64,000 nt of DNA, taken from Rhodanobacteraceae bacterium ZG21-1 (GTDB lineage Bacteria; Pseudomonadota; Gammaproteobacteria; Xanthomonadales; Rhodanobacteraceae). A program made the translations under genes and the position numbers. The stretch lies in the NCBI GenBank assembly GCA_021390615.1, contig JAJEJU010000024.1, forward strand, positions 434,001-498,000, written 5' to 3'. The notes under the pieces are model-generated. The model worked only from the letters and a program-made list of their open reading frames with translations. It searched no databases and had not been told where the DNA came from. The stretch's first letter is position 1. Every line of letters starts with the position of its first letter. Of the stretch, positions 11,509-18,987 are shown piece after piece.

Positions 11509-12615
11509 TCAGCGAGGCGGCGTTGCCGGCGCGGCCGCGGGTGACAGCGCAAAACGGGCCACATAGTGGCTGGCGGCGCTGCCGATCCACAGCATCTGCC
11601 CGAGCTGGATCGCGCCCGTGCCGAGTCCGAAGCGGGCATCGCCGGCGTCGAGCAGCGGCGTTCGTGCCAGCGTGTCCGGCCGGATGCGCTCAACCTTGAA
11701 GCGCGGCGGGCAGGCGGTCTTGCCGAGCACACAGCCGAACACGGCTTGCGGCGTGGCCATCTGGCCGGTGGCCAGCAGCTGGCCGTCATCGGCCCAGCGC
11801 AGATTGTCCGGCAGATAGTCCACCGACACCGAGCTTGGCTTGGCCTCGATATCGAGCGGCAGCCGCCAGATGCGGCGAGCCGCCCATTCGGAAACATAGA
11901 GCCAGTGCCGGTCGGGCGAGACCTCGATGCCGTTGGCACCGGACAAGGCCACCGGGCTGGCCCGTTGCCAGCCCGACGACGGCGACCAGCGCAGCACGTA
12001 GCCGGTCGGTTCGGCACGGGCGAACTGGCGCAGATAATCGCGTCGCGGATCGTACATGCCGGTGACCACGAAGCCGTCGTCCAGGGCGGCGACCGCATTC
12101 GGCCAGGCATCCACCGGCATGACTACGCAGCGTTTCCAATGCAGACGGGGTTGTCCGTCGACCAGATCCAGGTCGAAGGCCTCGATCGATTCGCGGCCGC
12201 CGTGATTGACCACGAGCACGTCCAGCGAACCGTCGCTGCGCCGCTGCACGTGCAGGCCGTGCGGCGCGAAAGTGCTCGCGGCGGGAGCGGCGCAGCCTGC
12301 CGTATGCACGGCATCGGATGGCCTTGCGAGCGTGGCGAGAGGGAACAGCTTGAGCGCGCGTGACGGTTCCGCCGCGTCGACGGCGTACAGCGCGCCGGCC
12401 TGGCTGCCGTCCGCGGCGGCCATGCTGCTGAGCAGGACCCAGCCGGTGCCTGGAATCTGTTGCAGGTCCTCGGCGCGCTGGACCGGCACCGGCGGAGCCA
12501 GCGGACTCGGCGCCGAAGAGGCTGCAGGCGCGAGGCAGCACAGCATGGTCGCAGCGAGGAACAGCGAACCGTGCCGGCGCGGCGGCGCCGGGAAAAAGGC
12601 GAGTGGGGAAGGCAT
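11509..12615 (-). CDS. Exported beta-propeller protein of unknown function
   Basis: A protein of about 368 residues with a signal peptide (FLAATMLCCLAPAASS) and a mature part built of repeated four-stranded blades such as GTGWVLLSSMA, DGSLDVLVVNHGG, NAVAALDDGFVVTGMY and NGIEVSPDRHWLYVSEWAARR. The last of these resembles the NGI...D...Y segment of SMP-30/gluconolactonase and paraoxonase-type calcium hydrolases. NHGG and the EV/EW acidic positions fit metal binding, but the full ligand set cannot be assigned. I chose the ATG at 12615, just before the signal peptide; an upstream frame reaches 12744 but adds an unlikely Cys/Pro-rich leader. A strong hairpin separates it from the upstream msrB, so it is probably its own unit. 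Confidence 0.75.
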   Translation of the reverse strand: MPSPLAFFPAPPRRHGSLFLAATMLCCLAPAASSAPSPLAPPVPVQRAEDLQQIPGTGWVLLSSMAAADGSQAGALYAVDAAEPSRALKLFPLATLARPSDAVHTAGCAAPAASTFAPHGLHVQRRSDGSLDVLVVNHGGRESIEAFDLDLVDGQPRLHWKRCVVMPVDAWPNAVAALDDGFVVTGMYDPRRDYLRQFARAEPTGYVLRWSPSSGWQRASPVALSGANGIEVSPDRHWLYVSEWAARRIWRLPLDIEAKPSSVSVDYLPDNLRWADDGQLLATGQMATPQAVFGCVLGKTACPPRFKVERIRPDTLARTPLLDAGDARFGLGTGAIQLGQMLWIGSAASHYVARFALSPAAAPATPPR

Positions 12616-12725
12616 GATCGTCTTGCGCTCCGGAGCCAACTGCCGGCTTGGCGACATGCCTGCCGAGCGCGGGCATCTTGGGCAGCCGGGAGCGTGCGGA
12701 CAATCGGTTTTGCCGGCCAAGCAAC

Positions 12726-12795
12726 GCGGAAAAAATTTCCGCAATCGAGTTGTCGGTGGCGCGTCTCGCGTCGAAACGGCGACGCGAGACGCGCC
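12726..12795 (-). terminator. Strong hairpin ending the dipZ-msrB transcript
   Basis: Positions 12758-12773 and 12780-12795 form a perfect 16-bp inverted repeat (arm GGCGCGTCTCGCGTCG) with a six-base loop AAACGG. In the leftward direction a second small hairpin follows (12742-12726, arms GCGGAAA/TTTCCGC), containing a run of T on the minus strand. It begins 19 bases past the msrB stop. Location and strength fit a transcription terminator or a 3'-end stabiliser; the T tract is further from the large stem than in a classical intrinsic terminator. Confidence 0.65.
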
Positions 12796-12813
12796 GCAAA
12801 ATAGCTGTGCGTG

Positions 12814-13452
12814 TCAGCCGCCTGCGCGTGCCACGAAACGCAGCGCCACCGAGTTCATGCAGTAGCGCAACCCGGTCGGTGGCGGACCGTCGTCGAAGAC
12901 ATGACCGAGATGGCCGTCGCAGCAGGCGCAGCTGATCGCGATGCGTTCCCAGCCGAAGCTGGTGTCGCGGATCTCGCGCACGTTCTGTTTGGCGATCGGC
13001 TGCCAGAAGCTGGGCCAGCCGGTGCCGGAGTCGAACTGGGTGGCGTCGTCGAACAGCGCGGTGTCGCAACCCACGCAGCGGTACAGCCCGCGTGCGGCGG
13101 GCTTCTCATGCTGGCCGCTGAAGGCGCGCTCGGTGCCGGCCTGGCGCAATACGTCATAGGCCTCGTCGGACAGCCGCGCGTGCCACTCCTGGTCGCTGAG
13201 CACCAGCTTGTTGGCGTGACAGGGGCCGAGGTCGCGGCCGTCCTGGTCGGCGAAGCATTCGAGCATCAGATCGCCGCCGGTAGCGGCCACGCCCGCCACG
13301 CCACCCATGGTGCTGGTGGTGCCTTGGCGTCCGGCGGCGAGCAGGCGCGGCAGCGCCAGACCACCGCCCACCGCCAGCAGCGCGCCGCCGGTCAGCGCGG
13401 TGCGCAGAAAGCGGCGACGGTCCTGCGCGAGCCTTTCATCGATGCGAGACAT
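12814..13452 (-). CDS. msrB: Tat-exported peptide-methionine (R)-S-oxide reductase
   Basis: MsrB reduces the R epimer of methionine sulfoxide in proteins. The C-terminal 130 residues hold the whole domain: zinc-binding pairs CVGC and CACC, GTGWPSFW, HLGHVF and the catalytic-cysteine segment RYCMNSVALRF. The N-terminus is a twin-arginine signal, DRRRFLRTALTGGALLAVGG (residues 11-30), so the enzyme should work in the periplasm. Start ATG 13452 has AGGAGG nearby. The gene follows dipZ by 30 bases and shares its promoter, which suggests that DipZ supplies electrons. Most cytoplasmic MsrBs lack any signal, so the export signal is a real feature. Confidence 0.93.
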   Translation of the reverse strand: MSRIDERLAQDRRRFLRTALTGGALLAVGGGLALPRLLAAGRQGTTSTMGGVAGVAATGGDLMLECFADQDGRDLGPCHANKLVLSDQEWHARLSDEAYDVLRQAGTERAFSGQHEKPAARGLYRCVGCDTALFDDATQFDSGTGWPSFWQPIAKQNVREIRDTSFGWERIAISCACCDGHLGHVFDDGPPPTGLRYCMNSVALRFVARAGG

Positions 13453-13482
13453 GCGAACCTCCTGAAAGGATGGAACGAGGGT

Positions 13483-15204
13483 TCAACCGAAGGTGAAGGC
13501 GTAGGCGTGTACGCCGGGATCGAGGAACTCGATCTCGAACAGCCGCTCGCCGGTACCATGGGCTTGCCGCACCAGTTGATAGAGGCGCTGGCTGTCCACC
13601 GTGCCGTTGCCGTCGGCGTCGATGTCCATGCCGTGGTCGGCGCCGGGCGCCTTGCCGTCGATCCGCACGCGGAAGCGCACTGGCTTGCCGTCCGCGCCGG
13701 GGCCGAGCACCAGGTGCAGGTCGCGGCCGCGGAAGCGGTAGACGATGCGGCCGCCGGCGCGATCCAGTTGCGCGTTCTCGTCGTGCACCGTCCAGCGTCC
13801 GTCCAGGGTCCATTGATTGACCGCCAGTGTGGTGGGCGCGTGATAGTCGAAGCTGTCGTCGTGCGCCACCGCGCCACCGGCGAAGCCTTCCGCCCGCGCG
13901 TAGCCGACGTAGGTTTCCGACGAGCGCTGCGCGTCGCCGGACGAGGCCGCTTCGGCGCCGCCGGCGCCGGGCTGCGCATAGCCGCCCGGCAGGTTCTTCT
14001 GGCCGGCCTCCGCGAGCAGCTGGCGGATCACGTCTTCGCTGTGCTGGTACTCGCCTTCGCCGAAGTGATGGGCGCGAATGCGTCCCTGCGCATCGATGAA
14101 GTAGTGCGCCGGCCAGTATTCGTTGTTGAAGCCCTGCCAGATCGCATAGTCGTTATCCATCGCCACCGGATAGTCGACGCCGAGGTCCTTGATCGCCTTG
14201 GCCACATTGCCTTCGTCCTTCTCGAAGGCGAACTCCGGCGCGTGCACGCCGATCACCACCAGGCCGTGGTCGCGGTATTTGTCGGCCCAGGCGCGCACAT
14301 AGGGCAGCGAGCGGATGCAGTTGATGCAGGAATAGGTCCAGAAATCGACCAGCACCACCTTGCCGCGCAGGGACTGCGCGCTCAGCGGCGGGCTGTTGAA
14401 CCAGCGTGTGGCGCCGGCCAGCGAAGGCAGTTCGCCTTCCACCGGCAGCGCGGCGCCGGCCTGCACCACGGGCTGCGGCGGCGGCGCCGGGCGCACGCTG
14501 TCGATCAGGCCCTGCTCGAGGCGATTGGTGCCGCCCAGCGACAGCCGGGTCAGCACGCCGGTGTCGGCCCCCAACGCGATCGCCACCACGCCGGCCAGCA
14601 CCAGTGCGCCCAGTAGCTTGCGCAAGGATTCGCCGGCGCCGAGCGAGCGCTTCATCGCGGCGAACAGCTTGCCGCCGATCAGCAGCACCAGGGCCAGCGA
14701 AGTAGCCGCGCCGGCGGCGTAGGTGAACAGCAGCAGGGTGGTCTGCACGCTGGCCCCTTTCAGCGCCGCGCCGGTCAGCAGCAGGCCGAGGATGGGCCCG
14801 GCGCAGGGCGCCCACAGCAGGCCGGTGGCGACGCCCAGGCCGACCGCGGCCAGCGGCGAGTCGCCGCCTGCCTCGGAGCGCTGGCTGAGCCGGTTGCCCA
14901 GCGCGACGAACGGCCGCGCCAGCCATTCGGCGAGGTGGGTCGACAGCAAGGTCAGGCCCAGCAGGCCCAGTACCACGAGCGCGATCCAGCGTCCGTACTG
15001 GTTGGCGTGCACTGCCCAGCCGCCGCCTACCGCGGCCAGCGAGGCGACCAGGGCGAAGGTCACCGCCAGGCCCAGCAGCATCGGCAGTCCGCTGCGCAGG
15101 AACGGACGGTCGGCGCGGGCGAATACGAACGGCAGCACCGGCAGGATGCAGGGGCTGAGGATGGTCAGTACGCCGCCGAGGTAGGCGAGGATCAGCACAA
15201 TCAT
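13483..15204 (-). CDS. dipZ: DipZ-type fusion: CcdA-like membrane reductase plus periplasmic thioredoxin
   Basis: A 573-residue fusion. Residues 1-235 are a CcdA/DsbD-beta-like membrane domain with the two conserved cysteine segments LTILSPCILPVLPF and LLWAPCAGPILG. Residues about 260-415 form a TlpA/AhpC-like periplasmic thioredoxin domain with WTYSCINCIRSLPY (CINC active site). The last 130 residues form a beta-rich domain seen at the end of DipZ proteins. Such proteins pass electrons from cytoplasmic thioredoxin across the membrane. With msrB directly downstream, the likely end use is reduction of oxidised envelope proteins. It is expressed from a promoter that mirrors that of the divergent sigma gene. 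Confidence 0.93.
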   Translation of the reverse strand: MIVLILAYLGGVLTILSPCILPVLPFVFARADRPFLRSGLPMLLGLAVTFALVASLAAVGGGWAVHANQYGRWIALVVLGLLGLTLLSTHLAEWLARPFVALGNRLSQRSEAGGDSPLAAVGLGVATGLLWAPCAGPILGLLLTGAALKGASVQTTLLLFTYAAGAATSLALVLLIGGKLFAAMKRSLGAGESLRKLLGALVLAGVVAIALGADTGVLTRLSLGGTNRLEQGLIDSVRPAPPPQPVVQAGAALPVEGELPSLAGATRWFNSPPLSAQSLRGKVVLVDFWTYSCINCIRSLPYVRAWADKYRDHGLVVIGVHAPEFAFEKDEGNVAKAIKDLGVDYPVAMDNDYAIWQGFNNEYWPAHYFIDAQGRIRAHHFGEGEYQHSEDVIRQLLAEAGQKNLPGGYAQPGAGGAEAASSGDAQRSSETYVGYARAEGFAGGAVAHDDSFDYHAPTTLAVNQWTLDGRWTVHDENAQLDRAGGRIVYRFRGRDLHLVLGPGADGKPVRFRVRIDGKAPGADHGMDIDADGNGTVDSQRLYQLVRQAHGTGERLFEIEFLDPGVHAYAFTFG

Positions 15205-15238
15205 GGGTCGGGTCGCTTGGGTGGAGTCTGCTCGGTTA

Positions 15239-15264
15239 TTCGCTGCGACGGTCCGATCGGTTAC
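15239..15264 (-). promoter_or_regulatory. ECF-sigma promoter for dipZ-msrB
   Basis: On the minus strand GTAACC (15264-15259) is followed by exactly 16 bases and CGAA (15242-15239). The dipZ ATG lies 34 bases further. The same elements and spacing occur on the plus strand before the sigma gene, 23 bases away. The pattern equals the one I recall for SigF/NrsF-type (ECF16) systems, so recognition by the adjacent sigma factor is inferred. Confidence 0.8.
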
Positions 15265-15287
15265 CCGAGTCCGCCATCACCAGGCAT

Positions 15288-15313
15288 GTAACCGTCGGCC
15301 CGGCAGCAGCGAA
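15288..15313 (+). promoter_or_regulatory. ECF-sigma promoter for the sigma-nrsF operon
   Basis: GTAACC (15288-15293), a 16-base spacer and CGAA (15310-15313) lie 32 bases before the sigma factor ATG. It is the mirror image of the dipZ promoter, so the sigma factor probably activates its own operon. Confidence 0.8.
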
Positions 15314-15345
15314 TGCAAGGTAACGCCGCAATTAAGGAGGCGAGC

Positions 15346-16008
15346 ATGTCATTTCGCTTGACCGCCGGCGGCGCTTTGGTCCTAGATGGCGAGGTTTTCC
15401 CACCGGCAGCCTCGATCCGGACCGTGCAAGCTTCTGCCAGCGACAACGAGCGGCCCGACCAGCAGCGGGCACAATGGATGGCGGCCGCGCAAGCCGGCGA
15501 CCGCCAGGCCTACGAGCGCGTGCTGGCGGCCTCGACCGGCCTGATCCGCGCCGTGGCGCGGCGGCAGGGCGTGCCGGTGGATCAGCTCGACGACGTGGTG
15601 CAGGAGACTTTGTTGACCGTGCACCGCGTGCGCCACACCTATGATCCTTCGCGCTCCTACGACGCCTGGCTGGGCGCGATCGCGGCGCGCCGGGCAATCG
15701 ACCTGCTGCGCGGCGACGGTCGGCGCGGCCGGCGCGAAGTGCACGATCCGCTGGCGCTGGAAAGCTATGCCGGCCACGACGAAGCCGGCGCCGAGAGCGA
15801 GCGGGCGCAGCAGGCGCAGCGTCTGCGCGAGGCGATCGCCACGCTGCCGCCGGGACAGCGCGAAGCGGTCGAGCAGCTAGGTCTGCAGGAACGCAGCCTG
15901 GCCGAGGCCGCCGAGCACACCGGCCGCAACGCCGGCGCGCTGAAAGTGAATCTGCACCGTGCGATGAAGGCGCTGCGCAAGCGCCTGCAAGGAGGCTCCG
16001 ATGTCTGA
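15346..16008 (+). CDS. ECF sigma factor, SigF/NrsF-associated type
   Basis: A 220-residue ECF sigma factor starting at the ATG preceded by AAGGAGG. Region 2 spans about residues 45-120 (LDDVVQETLLTVHRVRHTYD and the aromatic/basic segment SYDAWLGAIAARRAIDLLR). Region 4 spans about 160-215 (LPPGQREAVEQLGLQERSLAEAAEHTG, then AGALKVNLHRAMKALRKRL). The first 40 residues are an extra N-terminal extension. It overlaps the next gene by eight bases, and that gene encodes an NrsF-type membrane anti-sigma factor. In Caulobacter such a pair responds to chromate/cadmium and oxidative stress. The signal here is unknown. Confidence 0.92.
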   Translation: MSFRLTAGGALVLDGEVFPPAASIRTVQASASDNERPDQQRAQWMAAAQAGDRQAYERVLAASTGLIRAVARRQGVPVDQLDDVVQETLLTVHRVRHTYDPSRSYDAWLGAIAARRAIDLLRGDGRRGRREVHDPLALESYAGHDEAGAESERAQQAQRLREAIATLPPGQREAVEQLGLQERSLAEAAEHTGRNAGALKVNLHRAMKALRKRLQGGSDV

Positions 16009-16654
16009 TCAACGCGCGGTGGAGGCCCTGATCCACAGCCTCGGGGCAGAACTGGCCCCGGTGCGGCGGCTGGCGCCGCCATGGCGGCGCACCCTGGGCT
16101 GGCTGCTGGCGGTAGCCGTGATCGCCGGCGTGCTGCTGATGCACTACGGCGCCACCCACATGCTGCAGCGCTGGGCCGGTGCGCCGGATCTCGGCTGGGC
16201 TGGACTGGGCGCCCTGCTCACTGCGGTCAGCGCGGCCTGGGCCGCCTTTTCGCTGGGCGTGCCGGGACGCCGCGCGGCCTGGGCCTGGCTGCCGGTGCCG
16301 CCGGCACTGCTGTGGATCAGCGCCAGCGGCGCCGGTTGCCTGCGCGGCTGGCTGGCGCCGGACACCCATATCGCGACCTTGTCGGAAGCGCCGGATTGCC
16401 TGTCTTTCATCGTCGGCTTCTCGGTGCCCTTGTCGGCGCTGCTGATCCTGCTGCTGCGCCGCGCCTTCCCGCTGCGGCCGGTGCTGGCCGCGGTGATGGT
16501 GGGGCTGGCCAGCGCGGCTGCTTCGGCCAGCCTGCTGGAGATCTGTCACGCCTTCGACGCGGCGCTCACCGATCTGCTGACCCATGCCCTGGCGGTGCTG
16601 CTGGTGGTGGCCGTCAACGCGGCGATGGGTGGCCGCCTGCTGACGCGCCGCTGA
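16001..16654 (+). CDS. nrsF: NrsF-type (DUF1109) membrane anti-sigma factor
   Basis: A 217-residue inner-membrane protein with about six helices after a short cytoplasmic N-terminus (DQRAVEALIHSLGAELAPVRRL) that typically holds the sigma factor. The plan, six helices with cysteines near the periplasmic side, is that of NrsF/DUF1109 proteins. Cysteines occur in SGAGCLRGW, APDCLSF and LEICHAF. In the Caulobacter homologue two conserved cysteines are needed for signal sensing, so the first two here are candidates. Overlap with the sigma gene (ATG within its last codons) indicates translational coupling and matched stoichiometry. Confidence 0.88.
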   Translation: MSDQRAVEALIHSLGAELAPVRRLAPPWRRTLGWLLAVAVIAGVLLMHYGATHMLQRWAGAPDLGWAGLGALLTAVSAAWAAFSLGVPGRRAAWAWLPVPPALLWISASGAGCLRGWLAPDTHIATLSEAPDCLSFIVGFSVPLSALLILLLRRAFPLRPVLAAVMVGLASAAASASLLEICHAFDAALTDLLTHALAVLLVVAVNAAMGGRLLTRR

Positions 16655-16738
16655 GTTGCGCCACCGCGCGGCGCGTATCAGCGGGCCCGGACCACGATGG
16701 TGGATAATCGGGGCCCCTTTCCGGCGCGTGCCTTCCCC

Positions 16739-17809
16739 ATGCATCAGCACTGGCTGTCCTCGCTCGGCGTCGAACATCCCCTGATCCAGGCGCCGATGGC
16801 CGGTTCCACGCCGCCCGAACTGGTCTCCGAAGTCAGCCGCGCCGGCGCGCTGGGCTCGCTGGGTGCGGGCTATCTGGAGCCGCAGGCGATCCTCGATCAG
16901 GCCGCGCGGATCCGCGCGCAGACCGATCGCCCCTACGGCATCAACCTGTTCGTCTTGCCCGACGAGTTCGAGGCGGACCTGGCAATGGTGGATCGACTGC
17001 GCGCCCGCCTCGACGCATTGATGGAACGCGAAGGGCTGGAGGTACGCACCAGCCTGCCGGCGCGCTGGGCGCCGCGCTACTCGGAGCAGTTCGCGGCGCT
17101 GTGCGAGGCGCAACCAGCCGTGGCCAGCTTCGCCTTCGGCCTGCCCAGCGCGGCGCAGATGGGCGAACTGAAGCGGCGCGGCATCGTGGTGGTCGGCACT
17201 GCGACCAGCGTGGTCGAGGCGCGTGCCTGGGCCGCGCTGGGCGCCGACGCGATCTGCGTGCAGGGTGCCGAAGCCGGCGGCCATCGCAGCACCTTCCTGC
17301 ATGAGCCGGAGGACGCGATGATCGGCCTGTTCGCGTTGCTGCCGTTGACTGTGCGTGCGGTGGAGATTCCGGTGATCGCCGCCGGCGGCATCATGGACGG
17401 TCGCGGCATGGCGGCGGCGGAAGTGCTCGGCGCGGCCGCCAGCATGCTGGGCACGGCCTTCCTGGCTTGTCCCGAGTCCTCGGCGGCGCCGGCCTGGAAG
17501 GCGGACCTGGCCCAGGTCGAAGAGCATCGGGTGACCACCATCCGCAGTTTTTCCGGACGCGCCGCGCGCGGCCTGCGCAATCGCTACGTCGAGGCCATGC
17601 CCAACACGGCGGCGGAACTGCCGCCGTATCCGGTGTTGAACGCACTGACCGCGCCGCTGCGCCGCGCCGCGGCCCAGGCCGGCCGGGCCGACCTGCTGTC
17701 CGAGTGGTGCGGGCAGGCGGCGGCGCTGGCACGCGGCTTGCCGGCGGCGCAGCTGGTGGCAGGGCTGATGCATGAATACCGGCTCGCCAGGCGCTCGCTG
17801 GCTGGCTGA
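16739..17809 (+). CDS. Nitronate monooxygenase family flavoprotein
   Basis: A 356-residue FMN-dependent TIM-barrel enzyme of the 2-nitropropane dioxygenase/nitronate monooxygenase family, which detoxifies alkyl nitronates. Diagnostic segments are LIQAPMAGSTPPELVSEVS at the N-terminus, GADAICVQGAEAGGHRST (flavin site with the conserved AGGH) and PVIAAGGIMDGRGM with the following LGTAFLACPES. The start is ATG 16739; a frame opening 42 bases earlier adds only a non-conserved leader. It is the last gene of the block before rsfS. FabK-like enoyl reductases look similar, but MAGSTPPEL and the overall length favour nitronate monooxygenase. Confidence 0.9.
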   Translation: MHQHWLSSLGVEHPLIQAPMAGSTPPELVSEVSRAGALGSLGAGYLEPQAILDQAARIRAQTDRPYGINLFVLPDEFEADLAMVDRLRARLDALMEREGLEVRTSLPARWAPRYSEQFAALCEAQPAVASFAFGLPSAAQMGELKRRGIVVVGTATSVVEARAWAALGADAICVQGAEAGGHRSTFLHEPEDAMIGLFALLPLTVRAVEIPVIAAGGIMDGRGMAAAEVLGAAASMLGTAFLACPESSAAPAWKADLAQVEEHRVTTIRSFSGRAARGLRNRYVEAMPNTAAELPPYPVLNALTAPLRRAAAQAGRADLLSEWCGQAAALARGLPAAQLVAGLMHEYRLARRSLAG

Positions 17810-17830
17810 TGCCACGGCGAAAGCGGGGGC

Positions 17831-17836
17831 TATAAT
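17831..17836 (+). promoter_or_regulatory. Candidate -10 element for rsfS-rlmH
   Basis: A perfect TATAAT lies 46 bases before the TTG start of rsfS. The -35 position holds no good TTGACA match. It suggests rsfS has its own promoter, which fits its separation from nadD. Confidence 0.5.
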
Positions 17837-17881
17837 GCCCCGGCGCCATCCCGCGCCAGGTCCGCACCGAGGTCCTCCCTC

Positions 17882-18289
17882 TTGAGTCCCACGCCAAGCA
17901 GCTCCGCCCCGCGCTCCCGCAAGTCGGTCACCACCGCCACGCTCCGCAAGCATGTCAACGATGCGCTGGAAGAGCTGAAGGCCAAGGACATCCGCGAGAT
18001 CGACGTGCGCGGCAAGACCTCGATCGCCGACCTGCTGTTCGTTGCCTCGGGCACCTCGGCCCGCCACGTGAAATCGATCGCTGACGAAGTGCAGAAATTC
18101 GCCAAGAAGGCGGGCGTGATGCCGCTGGGCGTGGAAGGCGAGCAGGAAGGCGAATGGGTGCTGGTCGATCTGGGCGACGTGATCGTGCACATCATGCTGC
18201 CGCGCATCCGCGAGTTCTATGGCCTCGAGCGGCTGTGGACGGTAGGCGACCAGGGGCATGGCGACAGCGAGGCGGCGCAGGCCGGCTGA
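17882..18289 (+). CDS. rsfS: Ribosomal silencing factor RsfS
   Basis: RsfS binds ribosomal protein L14 and blocks subunit joining when nutrients are low. The 135-residue protein carries the signature [33 protein letters not shown] split over residues 34-66, with [30 protein letters not shown] at the end (described by position: about 91-120). The start is a TTG; no ATG occurs before the core and the first 20 residues are Ser/Pro-rich and non-conserved. A TATAAT lies just upstream. It forms a pair with rlmH, 139 bases downstream. Confidence 0.93.
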   Translation: MSPTPSSSAPRSRKSVTTATLRKHVNDALEELKAKDIREIDVRGKTSIADLLFVASGTSARHVKSIADEVQKFAKKAGVMPLGVEGEQEGEWVLVDLGDVIVHIMLPRIREFYGLERLWTVGDQGHGDSEAAQAG

Positions 18290-18428
18290 GCGCTGCCGTG
18301 GCACCCGGATCGATGAATCGTGGCAGCGCCGTTGCGTTCGGTGCGCGAGGCGTCGGCTCCGCGAGATCCAGCGCCAGCTTGCGGCGCGAATCGGCAAGCG
18401 TTGATTCTCCGGCACGGCGGGCCAGCGC

Positions 18429-18899
18429 ATGCGCGCCAAACTGATCGCCGTCGGCGAACGCATGCCCGCCTGGGTGGCGGAAGGCTTCGCCGAGTATCGC
18501 AAGCGGCTGTCCCACGAGTTGCCGCTGGAGCTGATCGAGCTGAAGCCGGGCCTGCGCGGCAAGGGCCGCGACGATGCGCGGGCGATGCAGGACGAAGGCG
18601 CCGCCATCCTCGCCGCGCTGCCGCGCGACATCCACGTGATCGTCCTGGACGGTCGCGGCAAGTCGTGGTCGAGCGAGGAACTGGCCGTCCAATGGGATGC
18701 CTGGCGCATGGCCGGGCGCGATCTCGCCTTCCTGATCGGCGGGCCCGACGGGCACGCGCCCGAAGTGCTGGCGCGCGCCGACCAGCGCTGGTCGCTGGGG
18801 CCGCTGACCTTGCCGCACATGCTGGTGCGGCTGGTGCTAGCCGAGCAACTGTATCGGGCGATGACGATCTCGACCGGGCACCCGTATCACCGGGCTTGA
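18429..18899 (+). CDS. rlmH: 23S rRNA pseudouridine-1915 N3-methyltransferase
   Basis: A 156-residue SPOUT-class methyltransferase. It starts MRAKLIAVGERMP, has the SAM-binding knot segments HVIVLDGRGKSWSSEELA and FLIGGPDGHAPEV, and ends with the conserved RLVLAEQLYRAMTISTGHPYHR. Length matches the family exactly. It modifies the ribosome decoding region and is usually next to rsfS, as here. Confidence 0.95.
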   Translation: MRAKLIAVGERMPAWVAEGFAEYRKRLSHELPLELIELKPGLRGKGRDDARAMQDEGAAILAALPRDIHVIVLDGRGKSWSSEELAVQWDAWRMAGRDLAFLIGGPDGHAPEVLARADQRWSLGPLTLPHMLVRLVLAEQLYRAMTISTGHPYHRA

Positions 18900-18987
18900 T
18901 GCCGAGCCGCGATGGTGAGCCTGCCTCGATCGTGACGACGATATGCAAGGATTCGGGCCGATGCCGTGCCTGTCGGAGCAAGGAGCG

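Noticed and set aside
12811-14616. A 601-codon plus-strand frame opposite msrB and dipZ
   Set aside because: Antisense to two genes with clear catalytic motifs; no domain of its own.
15332-18820. A 1162-codon open frame on the minus strand
   Set aside because: It is antisense to the sigma factor, nrsF, nitronate monooxygenase, rsfS and rlmH genes and has the same low-information composition.
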